NCBI GenBank assembly: GCA_016872835.1 | Contig: VGYX01000012.1 | Location: 1 to 64,000 of the forward strand | Source of the DNA: Planctomycetota bacterium | GTDB taxonomy: Bacteria > Planctomycetota > Phycisphaerae > Phycisphaerales > SM1A02 | Length of the DNA: 64,000 nucleotides | Direction: 5' to 3' | In this document: piece after piece, positions 24,874-32,011 of the stretch | Layout of the letters: each line of letters starts with the position of its first letter | Position numbering within the stretch: position 1 is the stretch's first letter | Position numbers and translations under genes: made by a program | Notes under the pieces: model-generated | What the model was told of the DNA's origin: nothing | Seen by the model: only the letters and a program-made list of their open reading frames with translations | Databases searched by the model: none

Positions 24874-25458
24874 ATGAGCAATCTCCTCTCCAAGTCCGTC
24901 CTGACCACTGGCGAAGTCGCGAGCATCTGCAACGTCGCCGCCCGCACCGTCAGCAAGTGGATCGACACCGGCCGCCTGGAGGGCTATCGCATTCCCGGAA
25001 GCCGCGACCGCCGCGTCACTCGCGAGGCGCTCGACCGCTTCATTCGTGACAACCGTCTGCCTGCCGTGAACGCCACCCACGCGGGCACCGAGCGCGTGCT
25101 CGTGGTGGATGCCGACACGGCCACCGCCCACACGCTGGCACAGACGCTTGCGCAGGAGACTGGCCGTGAGGCTCGCACCGCGCGCACGGCCTTCGAGGCC
25201 GGCGTGACCTGCAGCCGCTTCGCCCCAAACTGGGTGTTCGTGGACACCAGCGTGGGCATGTCCGAGATCGTGGGACTCGTCTCGGTGCTGCGCGCCGAGG
25301 GCTCGCCGTGTCGCGTGATCGTGATGGGCCACAGCTTCCTTGCGCAGGACGAGGCGGCCCTGCGCGCCGCCGGCGTGGCGCACCTGCTTCGCAAGCCCTT
25401 CACGCTTCGCGCCGCGATGGAACTGCTGGACCGCCGCTGCTACGCGGTCGCGGGCTGA
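24874..25458 (+). CDS. HTH (excisionase/BldC-type) protein with receiver-like domain
   Basis: A 194-residue probable transcription regulator. Residues 8-60 form a MerR/excisionase-type winged helix (LTTGEVASICNVAARTVSKW, then GRLEGYRIPGSRDRRVTREAL). Residues 70-190 look like a response-regulator receiver: VLVVDAD start, a candidate phospho-Asp in WVFVDTS, and a conserved Lys in LRKPF. The order DNA-binding first, receiver second is the reverse of most response regulators. No histidine kinase is nearby. The ATG at 24874 has neither a strong ribosome-binding site nor the TAnnnT box. Confidence 0.85.
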   Translation: MSNLLSKSVLTTGEVASICNVAARTVSKWIDTGRLEGYRIPGSRDRRVTREALDRFIRDNRLPAVNATHAGTERVLVVDADTATAHTLAQTLAQETGREARTARTAFEAGVTCSRFAPNWVFVDTSVGMSEIVGLVSVLRAEGSPCRVIVMGHSFLAQDEAALRAAGVAHLLRKPFTLRAAMELLDRRCYAVAG

Positions 25459-25471
25459 GGTGCATCGGCCG

Positions 25472-25477
25472 TAGCAT
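25472..25477 (+). promoter_or_regulatory. Leaderless-type -10 box of nadE
   Basis: TAGCAT ends 6 nt before the nadE ATG at 25484. No good -35 was found. Confidence 0.4.
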
Positions 25478-25483
25478 GGGCCC

Positions 25484-27151
25484 ATGCGGATTGCCGCGGC
25501 CCAGATCGATCCCACCATCGGCGACGTGGAGGGAAACCTGCAGCGCATCGACCGCGCGGCCAGCGATGCCGCCGCGGCAGGCGCCGAGGCACTGATCACG
25601 CCCGAGATGGCGCTGCTGGGCTATCCGCCGCGTGACCTGGTGCTGCGTCACGGCGTGGCGGAAGCCTGCGAGCGCGCGGCCGCCGAACTTGCGCGTCGCC
25701 ACCCGGACATGCTGCTGCTGGTCGGTCTGCCGCGTCGTGTGGAGCGCCGCGGTCGCACGCTGGCCAACGCCATCGCGATCTGCCGGGGCGGCCGCGTGGA
25801 AGGCTTCCACGACAAGCGACTGCTGCCCACCTATGACGTGTTCGACGAGGACCGCTGGTTCGTGCCGGGCGATCACGCCACCGTGATCGAGCACGCGGGC
25901 GAACGGCTGGGCGTGCTGCTGTGCGAGGACCTCTGGGGCGGAGCCGACGTCGACGCGAGCCGCACCTATCCGGTGGATCCCGCCGCCGAGGCCGTGCGAG
26001 CCGGCGCCACGATGCTGGTCGCCGCGAGCGCCTCGCCGTTCGTGCTGGGCAAGCGCGCGCGTCAGCGCGAGCGACTTGTGCAGGTCGCCACGACGCTTGG
26101 CGTGCCGGTGCTGCTGTGCAACCAGATCGGTGCCAACGACGACCTGATCTTCGATGGAGGATCCGCGCTGGTGGACGCCGCCGGCCGCGTGTGCGAGCAG
26201 TGGCCGCTGTTCGAGACCGCCACGCGCACGGTCGACCTGCGCGGTGGATGCCGGCTCGAGGAACCCTCGCCGCGCACCGCCGAGCGCGATCTGATCGACG
26301 CGCTCGTGTGCGGCATCCGCGGCTACTTCCGCAAGACCGGACACGGTCGCGCCACGCTGGGCCTGTCCGGCGGCATCGACAGCGCGTTGGTGGCCGTGCT
26401 TGCCGCGCTGGCGCTGGGTCCGGCCGCGGTGACCGGCGTGATGATGCCCTCGAGATTCTCCAGTCGCGGCAGCGTGGATGACGCGAAGGCGCTCGCCGCG
26501 AACCTCGGCCTCGGTCGTCTGCTTTCGCTTCCCATCGCGGACCTGCACGAGCGCTTCGCCGCGCACCTGAAGTCGGCGCTCGACGCCTTCAGCGGCCTGC
26601 CCGACGAGAACCTGCAGAGCCGCCTGCGGGGCCTGACCGTGATGGCGGTGAGCAACGCCGACGGCTCGCTCGTGCTCAGCACCGGCAACAAGAGCGAACT
26701 TGCGGCGGGTTACGCAACGCTCTACGGCGACATGGTGGGAGGCCTTGCGCCGCTGGGCGACGTGCTGAAGACGCAGGTCTACGCGATGGCACGTCACCTG
26801 AACGCGCACTTCGCCGACTTCGGCCTGCGCGCGCCGCCGATTCCGCCCGACAGCATCTCGAAGGCCCCGAGCGCGGAACTTCGTCCGAACCAGACCGATC
26901 AGGATTCGCTGCCCGCCTACGAGGATCTGGACCGCATCGTGACCGGCTGGATCGAGCACGAAGGCGACCCGCAGGCGATCACGAAGGCCACCGGACTGGA
27001 GCTTGCGCTGGTCGATCGATGGTGCCGTGCGATCGACCGCGCGCAGTTCAAGCGCGATCAGGCGCCGATCGTGCTCAAGGTCGCCGCGCGAAGCTTCGGC
27101 CGGGGACGCCCGATGCCCATTGCGGCGCAGTGGCGACTGCCGCCGTCGTGA
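25484..27151 (+). CDS. nadE: Glutamine-dependent NAD+ synthetase
   Basis: Amidates nicotinic acid adenine dinucleotide to NAD+, using ammonia released from glutamine. It has 555 residues in two domains. The N-terminal nitrilase-like glutaminase has Glu in LITPEMALLGYPPRD, Lys in FHDKRLLPTYDVFDE and the nucleophile Cys147 in LLCEDLWGG. The C-terminal synthetase has the ATP pyrophosphatase loop LSGGIDSA near residue 295 and LSTGNKSELAAGY later. Its 3' end overlaps the convergent phosphatase gene by 77 bp. The ATG has no ribosome-binding site but a TAGCAT box 6 nt upstream. Confidence 0.97.
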   Translation: MRIAAAQIDPTIGDVEGNLQRIDRAASDAAAAGAEALITPEMALLGYPPRDLVLRHGVAEACERAAAELARRHPDMLLLVGLPRRVERRGRTLANAIAICRGGRVEGFHDKRLLPTYDVFDEDRWFVPGDHATVIEHAGERLGVLLCEDLWGGADVDASRTYPVDPAAEAVRAGATMLVAASASPFVLGKRARQRERLVQVATTLGVPVLLCNQIGANDDLIFDGGSALVDAAGRVCEQWPLFETATRTVDLRGGCRLEEPSPRTAERDLIDALVCGIRGYFRKTGHGRATLGLSGGIDSALVAVLAALALGPAAVTGVMMPSRFSSRGSVDDAKALAANLGLGRLLSLPIADLHERFAAHLKSALDAFSGLPDENLQSRLRGLTVMAVSNADGSLVLSTGNKSELAAGYATLYGDMVGGLAPLGDVLKTQVYAMARHLNAHFADFGLRAPPIPPDSISKAPSAELRPNQTDQDSLPAYEDLDRIVTGWIEHEGDPQAITKATGLELALVDRWCRAIDRAQFKRDQAPIVLKVAARSFGRGRPMPIAAQWRLPPS

Positions 27152-27833
27152 ACCCTTCGCGCGCGGGCTGCCGCGAGGGAACCTGCAGGAAGCGCTCCTC
27201 CTCGATGCAGTAGCCGGTGAGCGTGCCGCCGTAGGCGCAGCCCGTGTCCACGTTCACCACGGAGGGTCTGCCGCCACGCCGAACCATGAGGGGCTCGAGC
27301 AGCGGTTTGTGGCCCACGATCAGCAGGCCATCGCGTCCGTCGTAGAGCTCCCACCAGGGCGTTTCGCCCGGCGCCGCCTTCAGGTGGATCTTGTCGTGAT
27401 CGCTCGTGCCGGCGAGTCCCGCGCCGGGCACCACGCCACCGTGCAGCACCGTCCAGCCGTGACCCTGCATGACTACGCAGCCCACCGCCTCGGCCAGCAG
27501 GCGTCGCGCGGCGACCAGTCGATCGGCGCGATCAAGCAGCCGGATCGCCTGCAGTTCGCTGGCCGCGATCGAGTCGAGCGGGTGGCCGGCGTCGCGCCGA
27601 CGCAGCGCCTCAAGCAGTCGGATGTCGTGATTGCCACACACCAGGTCCACGCGGCGACCCTCGGCTCGGCGCTGCATCACCAGATCCACGATCAGGTCGG
27701 GTCGCGGGCCTTTCGTGAACAGGTCTCCCACCAGCACCAGCCGCGCATCGCAGCGCTCCCGGCGGGCGACATCAAGCAGCTCGGCGAGCTCCTCGCCACA
27801 GCCGTGCAGGTCGCCGATCACCAGGGTGCTCAT
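27075..27833 (-). CDS. PPP-family metallophosphatase
   Basis: A 252-residue serine/threonine phosphatase or diadenosine-polyphosphatase-like enzyme. The metal-binding motifs are in order: GDLHGCGEE near the N-terminus, VGDLFTKGPRPD, CGNHD, and a late VVNVDTGCAYGG. Protein-phosphatase and ApaH-type activities cannot be told apart by reading. The ATG at 27833 (MSTLVIGDLHG) puts the first motif at the usual place; a TATGGT box lies 10 nt upstream. The last 26 residues lie opposite the 3' end of nadE, an unusually long convergent overlap. Confidence 0.88.
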   Translation of the reverse strand: MSTLVIGDLHGCGEELAELLDVARRERCDARLVLVGDLFTKGPRPDLIVDLVMQRRAEGRRVDLVCGNHDIRLLEALRRRDAGHPLDSIAASELQAIRLLDRADRLVAARRLLAEAVGCVVMQGHGWTVLHGGVVPGAGLAGTSDHDKIHLKAAPGETPWWELYDGRDGLLIVGHKPLLEPLMVRRGGRPSVVNVDTGCAYGGTLTGYCIEEERFLQVPSRQPAREGFTTAAVATAPQWASGVPGRSFARRP

Positions 27834-27938
27834 GCCAGCCGAAACCATAGCGTCTGATCGGCGTTTGCGTGGTCCAAAGCCCAACTTCCAGCGTGAAGGA
27901 TCGGTGAATCCTGTGGCTCGGGCGGGTCGGTCGGACCC

Positions 27939-27944
27939 TAGACT
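27939..27944 (+). promoter_or_regulatory. Leaderless-type -10 box of mutL
   Basis: TAGACT ends 7 nt before the GTG start at 27952. Confidence 0.4.
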
Positions 27945-27951
27945 CGCGCGC

Positions 27952-29730
27952 GTGCCCATCCGTCCGCTGCCGCCGAACCTGGTGAACCAGATCGCCGCCG
28001 GCGAGGTGGTCGAGCGTCCGGCGAGCGTGGTGAAGGAACTGGTCGAAAATGCGCTCGACGCGGGCGCCACGCGCATCGAGGTTCGTCTGGAGGGGGGTGG
28101 ACGCGACCGCATCGAGGTGCTCGACGACGGGGGCGGCATTCCAGCGGAGGAACTGGCTCTGGCGGTGGCTCCGCACGCCACCAGCAAGATCGCCTCGATG
28201 GAGGACCTGCTGCAGGTGGGAACCTACGGCTTCCGCGGTGAGGCCCTCGCCAGCATCGGCTCGGTGTCACGCCTCACCGTGACCAGCTGTCCGCGACGTG
28301 GCTCGAGCGCCTCCAGCATCCAGGTGGATCACGGTCGCCAGGAATCCGTGCGGCCTGCGGCCGGCAATCCGGGCACCCGTATCGAGGTCACGAACCTGTT
28401 CGGCGAGATGCCGGCGCGACGAAAGTTCCTGCGCAGCGAGCCGACCGAGGCCGGGCGCGTGGTGGAGGCGCTGGAGTGGATCGCGCTGGGTCGACCTGGC
28501 GTGGCGTTCACGCTCTGGCAGGAGTCCCGCAAGACGCTGGATCTGCCCGCCGAGAACGATCCCGCGCGCCGTGTCGCGGCGGTGCTGGGCGCGGAAGCCG
28601 CCGCCGACGCGCTGACCGTGGAGGCTGAGGCCGCGCTCGCGCCGGGATCTCCGATCTCGGTGTGGGGCCGGATGGCCCGGCCCGCGCAGGCGAAGGTCGC
28701 GGCCAAGGGACTTCGACTCACGTTGAACGGGCGCGCGATCATCGATCGCGGCGTGCTGCACGCGATTCGCGAGGCCTATCGCGGACTGATCGAGCCGGGC
28801 CGCACGCCGGTCGGCTTCCTGGCGATCCAGATCGATCCGCGCGAGGTCGACGTGAACGTGCACCCGGCCAAGAGCGAGGTGCGCTTCCGGCAGCCGGCGG
28901 CGGTGCACTCGTTCGTGCATCGTGCGGTGAAGGCGGCGTTGCGCACCGCGAACCTGATGCCGGAGATGCCGATCACGGAGACCGCGGCGCCCTCGAGCGG
29001 CGGCTTCATGCACTTCGGAACCGCCACGTCGCGTGCCACCGGTAGCGCGCCCGGTTTCGACTACGGCACGCTTGCACAGGCGCTTGACGGCCCCGCGGCC
29101 ACCGCGGCGACCGCTCTTGCCCACGTACAGCCCGCCGAACTTCCCATGCCGATCGCGTCGCGTCGCTTCCTGCAAGCGGGCCGCATGTGGCTTGTGACCA
29201 GCGACGAGCAGGGGCTGGTGATCGTGGACCAGCACGCCCTGCACGAGCGCGTGATGTTCGAACGGCTGCGCGCGCGCACGCTGGCGGGCGCGCTGGAGAG
29301 TCAGGCGCTGCTGTCGCCGCGCATCGAGCCCGCCACCGCGCTGGAGGTGGAGCGTCTTGAGGAGGCGCGGCCGCTGCTGGAACGATTGGGTTTCGACGTG
29401 CGCGCCGGAGGCCCGCGAAGCCTGGTGGTGCACGCTGAGCCGGTGTTCCTGATCGAGCGCCGCGTGGATCCCGTGGAGTTGCTGCGCGAGTGGCTGGGTC
29501 GCGACGACTTCGACGCCGCCGGCGACGGGGAAGCAGTGCTGGCCAAGGTGCTGGACATGATGGCCTGCAAGGCGGCCGTGAAGGCCGGCGACGCGCTGAG
29601 CGAGCGCGAGATCGCGGAACTGCTGCAGCAGCTCGACGCGATCGAGCGCGCGACCAACTGCCCGCACGGCCGGCCCACCGCGATGCGCATTCCCTGGCGC
29701 GAGATCGAACGGCGCTTCGGTCGCGGCTAG
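27952..29730 (+). CDS. mutL: DNA mismatch repair protein MutL (endonuclease type)
   Basis: Couples mismatch recognition by MutS to strand nicking or excision. It has 592 residues. The true start is the GTG at 27952 (VPIRPLPPNLVNQIAAGEVV), matching the conserved MutL N-terminus; longer frames upstream run into the divergent phosphatase. The GHKL ATPase has ENALDAGA, DDGGGI and GFRGEALASI. The C-terminal domain carries DQHALHERVMFE, which fits the DQHAX2EX4E metal-binding endonuclease motif, and CPHGRPT near the end, so this MutL should nick DNA itself, as expected in lineages without MutH. Its stop shares a CTAG palindrome with the convergent ferredoxin-like gene. Confidence 0.97.
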   Translation: MPIRPLPPNLVNQIAAGEVVERPASVVKELVENALDAGATRIEVRLEGGGRDRIEVLDDGGGIPAEELALAVAPHATSKIASMEDLLQVGTYGFRGEALASIGSVSRLTVTSCPRRGSSASSIQVDHGRQESVRPAAGNPGTRIEVTNLFGEMPARRKFLRSEPTEAGRVVEALEWIALGRPGVAFTLWQESRKTLDLPAENDPARRVAAVLGAEAAADALTVEAEAALAPGSPISVWGRMARPAQAKVAAKGLRLTLNGRAIIDRGVLHAIREAYRGLIEPGRTPVGFLAIQIDPREVDVNVHPAKSEVRFRQPAAVHSFVHRAVKAALRTANLMPEMPITETAAPSSGGFMHFGTATSRATGSAPGFDYGTLAQALDGPAATAATALAHVQPAELPMPIASRRFLQAGRMWLVTSDEQGLVIVDQHALHERVMFERLRARTLAGALESQALLSPRIEPATALEVERLEEARPLLERLGFDVRAGGPRSLVVHAEPVFLIERRVDPVELLREWLGRDDFDAAGDGEAVLAKVLDMMACKAAVKAGDALSEREIAELLQQLDAIERATNCPHGRPTAMRIPWREIERRFGRG

Positions 29731-29942
29731 GCCTGCGGCGGCTCGTCGGCGTCGTGGATCAGTTCCGTGAACACGGTCTGGCCGGTGCGCAGCGCGCGTC
29801 GCAGGTAGGGCCTGCACAGGCCGCAGCCAGTGCCGCAGCCCATGCGCGACTCGATCTGCGTGAGCGAGAGTCCCTCGCGGCGCGCCAGGTCGACGGCATC
29901 GGCGAAGGTCTCTTCCATGCACACGCAGCGATCGATCCGCAT
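29727..29942 (-). CDS. BFD-like [2Fe-2S] protein
   Basis: A 71-residue small iron-sulfur protein. The cysteine pattern CVC near residues 6-8 and CGTGCGLC about 28 residues later matches bacterioferritin-associated ferredoxin-like [2Fe-2S] domains, which occur alone or in reductases. It is the last of three genes downstream of a cobalamin riboswitch: only 1 nt separates it from the pseudopilin gene. A role in electron transfer for cobalt reduction or iron release would fit a cofactor context, but is inference. There is no signal peptide, so it works in the cytoplasm. Confidence 0.8.
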   Translation of the reverse strand: MRIDRCVCMEETFADAVDLARREGLSLTQIESRMGCGTGCGLCRPYLRRALRTGQTVFTELIHDADEPPQA

Positions 29943-29943
29943 G

Positions 29944-30738
29944 TCACCTCGGGTCGTATGCAGAATCGTCGTTGGACAGGAAGCCGTTGCGCGGCCAGTC
30001 GAGCGGCGACTTGAGCAGGGCGGGCGAGGCGTGCGGGCCCTGTTGCGGCTCGTCCATCAGCGACACGTGGCCGTCGAGCCAAGCCACGTTGCACTGTCCG
30101 CGATGGCGGAACGCGCTGCCGCCCGCGTACACCATGCCAAGATCATTCTCGACTTTCGCGCTTGGCGCGCGCATGAACTTGTTCGCGCCGCCGCGCCAGC
30201 CGCCATCGGCGAAGACGGCGGTGGTGTCGGTGTGGCGCCACTGGCCTGGACCGACGCCCGGTCGCACGCGCCTCCAGCCCTCCAGCACCGCGCCGGAGCT
30301 TGTAGTCATGGGCAGCAGCCCTTCGGCCCCGAGGTAGGTGGTGTTGTATTGATAGCCCGTCGCGGGATCCGCGCCGAAGGTGCTCGGCACGCGGCAGTCC
30401 GGACACTGGTGCACGGCATCGGTGCGGTCGGGCCGGTCGCCGAACTTCCAGATCGCGCCGGGCTTCACCTTGCCCGCGTGCTGCTCGAAGTCCCAGGCGA
30501 CGGTGCGCATCGCGCCGCCGCTTCGGTAGTACAGCACGGCTGCGGGCAGGTGGCCCTGATTGCAATTCGCGTAGGCCAGCGACGCGATGAAGATCTGCCG
30601 AAGGTTGCTGCGGCAACTCATGGCGCGCGAACGCTCGCCCGCGGCGCGCAGTCCGCCCACGCTCAGCGCCACCAGCATGCCGATGATGCCGGTGGTCACG
30701 AGGATCTCGATCAGCGTGAAGCCGCGTCGTGCGTTCAT
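29944..30738 (-). CDS. Pseudopilin with planctomycete H-X9-DG motif
   Basis: A 264-residue exported protein with a type IV prepilin leader: MNARRG, cleavage before FTLIEILVTTGIIGMLVALS, which forms the N-terminal hydrophobic helix. The C-terminal part contains HRGQCNVAWLDG, the H-X9-DG pattern seen in the large planctomycete pseudopilin family. Two pairs of Cys (CPDC and nearby) lie in the globular part. The start codon overlaps the stop of the preceding exported-protein gene (ATGA), so it belongs to the cobalamin-riboswitch operon. Pseudopilins of this class are very common in planctomycetes and their cargo is unknown. Confidence 0.9.
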   Translation of the reverse strand: MNARRGFTLIEILVTTGIIGMLVALSVGGLRAAGERSRAMSCRSNLRQIFIASLAYANCNQGHLPAAVLYYRSGGAMRTVAWDFEQHAGKVKPGAIWKFGDRPDRTDAVHQCPDCRVPSTFGADPATGYQYNTTYLGAEGLLPMTTSSGAVLEGWRRVRPGVGPGQWRHTDTTAVFADGGWRGGANKFMRAPSAKVENDLGMVYAGGSAFRHRGQCNVAWLDGHVSLMDEPQQGPHASPALLKSPLDWPRNGFLSNDDSAYDPR

Positions 30739-31631
30739 CCGCCCATCTCCAGCAGCACGATCGCCACGTCTCCGAAGTCCACCACGCCGCTTCCATCCAC
30801 ATCCATCGGGCCGCCGGCGTCGCCCATCGACAGCAGCAGGAACGCGATGTCGCCGAAGTCGACCGTGCCGCTGCCATCGAGGTCGTACGGGGATGGCGTG
30901 GGCGGAATCACGGCCACGGCGTCGACTTCGGGACTCCCGAAGGATCCCGCCGCATGCCGCAGCCTGATGAAACGCGCACTCGCCAGGCCTGCTGCCGCGA
31001 GATCGATGCCCACGCCGCCTGCGCCGCCGTCGTACTGCGTGAGCAGTTCGGTGTACGCCATTCCAGCCACCGCGGACTCGTTCACGGCAGGGTTCACCGC
31101 TCGAAGAAAATCACTCTCCACCGAGCCAGGTGCCGTGTCGTACGCGCCGGCATCGCTCCACCCCATCGTGGGCAGTCCACCCTCGATCGTCGCGCCGGGC
31201 ACGTTCATCCAGTTCACGCCGTCCTCGCTCAGATCCACCAACCCGCCCTCGGAAGCCAGAAAGCCGGGCACGCCCGTGGGCCACGCCATGTCGCTGAAGA
31301 ACGCGTTGCCGTACACGATCAGGTCGATGCCGAACCGGTGGCCGGGATCGTCGGTGGCGGTCGCACCAAGTTCGAGGACCAGCGAACCGCCCGCGCCGAT
31401 CGACACGACCTGATCGGGCATCCATGCGGGCTGGAAGGGCGTGACGGTCTCGGGTTCCGCCGTGCTGCCCGTCATGCGCGCGGGCGCACCGAGCGCCGAC
31501 GCGGCGACGCGATGCCCCGGCGCTGCGCCCGAGCCCGGCGCGTAGCTGATCACGCGCGTGGCGAACCATGAAGTGCACCAAGCCGATGGCGCGATTGCGC
31601 AGCAAGTGATCACGATGATCCAGTGACGCAC
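30735..31631 (-). CDS. Secreted protein with two dockerin-like repeats, under cobalamin riboswitch
   Basis: A 298-residue exported protein. The N-terminal signal (about residues 1-20) is followed by a beta-rich domain with VSIGAGGSLVLELGA and GIDLIVYGNAFFS, and the C-terminus holds two calcium-loop repeats (DLDGSGTVDFGD, DVDGSGVVDFGD). The GTG at 31631 has GGAGG about 6 nt upstream, and this site is the 3' arm of a hairpin just after a cobalamin riboswitch, so its translation is probably shut off by adenosyl- or methylcobalamin. It has no similarity to BtuB, BtuF or cobalamin synthesis enzymes. A surface role in capturing corrinoids is plausible but inferred. Confidence 0.8.
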   Translation of the reverse strand: MRHWIIVITCCAIAPSAWCTSWFATRVISYAPGSGAAPGHRVAASALGAPARMTGSTAEPETVTPFQPAWMPDQVVSIGAGGSLVLELGATATDDPGHRFGIDLIVYGNAFFSDMAWPTGVPGFLASEGGLVDLSEDGVNWMNVPGATIEGGLPTMGWSDAGAYDTAPGSVESDFLRAVNPAVNESAVAGMAYTELLTQYDGGAGGVGIDLAAAGLASARFIRLRHAAGSFGSPEVDAVAVIPPTPSPYDLDGSGTVDFGDIAFLLLSMGDAGGPMDVDGSGVVDFGDVAIVLLEMGG

Positions 31632-31636
31632 GCCAG

Positions 31637-31654
31637 CCTCCGTGAAGTCGGAGG
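31637..31654 (-). promoter_or_regulatory. RBS-sequestering hairpin of the riboswitch operon
   Basis: On the minus strand CCTCCG, a 6-nt loop, then CGGAGG; the second arm contains the ribosome-binding site of the GTG at 31631. It lies 39 nt after the aptamer and is a plausible expression platform acting on translation. Confidence 0.7.
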
Positions 31655-31692
31655 TTCGCCCGAACCCCGTTGCGCGGGGGCGAGGGCCGAAG

Positions 31693-31909
31693 GTCGAGGC
31701 AGGTCTTCCGGCTTCGGGTTCCGCGCCTCCCGCCTTCCCGATGCGGCGTGGCCGCAGCAGTGGCTTCGGGGAGGCGCGTTGCGGGGCATGTGCCCCGCGC
31801 CCGTCACGGCGGCGCGTCCGCGGCGGATTTCAACCGCCTTCCCTCATCCGGAACCGGCAGGGCCGGTCATCCGGATGGTGCTTGGGATCCTCCCCCAAGA
31901 CACCTCGAC
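31693..31909 (-). ncRNA. Cobalamin riboswitch
   Basis: The minus strand carries the conserved cobalamin-aptamer blocks in order: P1 5' arm (31909-31901, GTCGAGGTG), GGGAAGG with GGTTGAAATCCGCC (around 31843-31823), the CCCGCAAC core, GCCACTG (31764-31758), a second GGGAAGGC (31739-31732), the B12 box AAGCCGGAAGACCTGCC (31714-31698) and the P1 3' arm (TGCCTCGAC, to 31693). P1 pairs over 9 bp with two wobbles. Two stretches around 31660-31690 and 31800 are GC-rich arms. It lies upstream of a three-gene operon with no recognised cobalamin gene. Confidence 0.93.
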
Positions 31910-31915
31910 GCGGGC

Positions 31916-31921
31916 AGCATA
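31916..31921 (-). promoter_or_regulatory. -10 box of the riboswitch transcript
   Basis: TATGCT on the minus strand, 6 nt before the first base of the aptamer P1 stem, so transcription would begin almost exactly at the riboswitch. The rest of this 380-bp gap holds the riboswitch, its hairpin, and a TAGATT box (31958-31963) for the divergent gene. Confidence 0.5.
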
Positions 31922-32011
31922 GCGGGGCTGCTCGCCGCGCCGGAGCACGGATTCCGGTAGATTCCCAAGCCCCCAACGCGGCCTTCGCCGCGCAATCTGG
32001 AGACCCCTCGG

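Noticed and set aside
24538..25458. The hairpin element plus excisionase-like HTH gene as a prophage or integron remnant.
   Set aside because: There is no integrase, attachment-site repeat or phage gene, and the HTH protein carries a receiver-like domain, which fits a chromosomal regulator.
27631..27951. N-terminal extension of MutL upstream of 27952.
   Set aside because: The extension has no family similarity and overlaps the divergent phosphatase; the conserved MutL N-terminus begins at the GTG 27952.
29727..29730. mutL and the ferredoxin-like gene sharing a CTAG at their stops, considered as a special site.
   Set aside because: Two convergent TAG stops naturally make CTAG when adjacent; nothing further supports a function.
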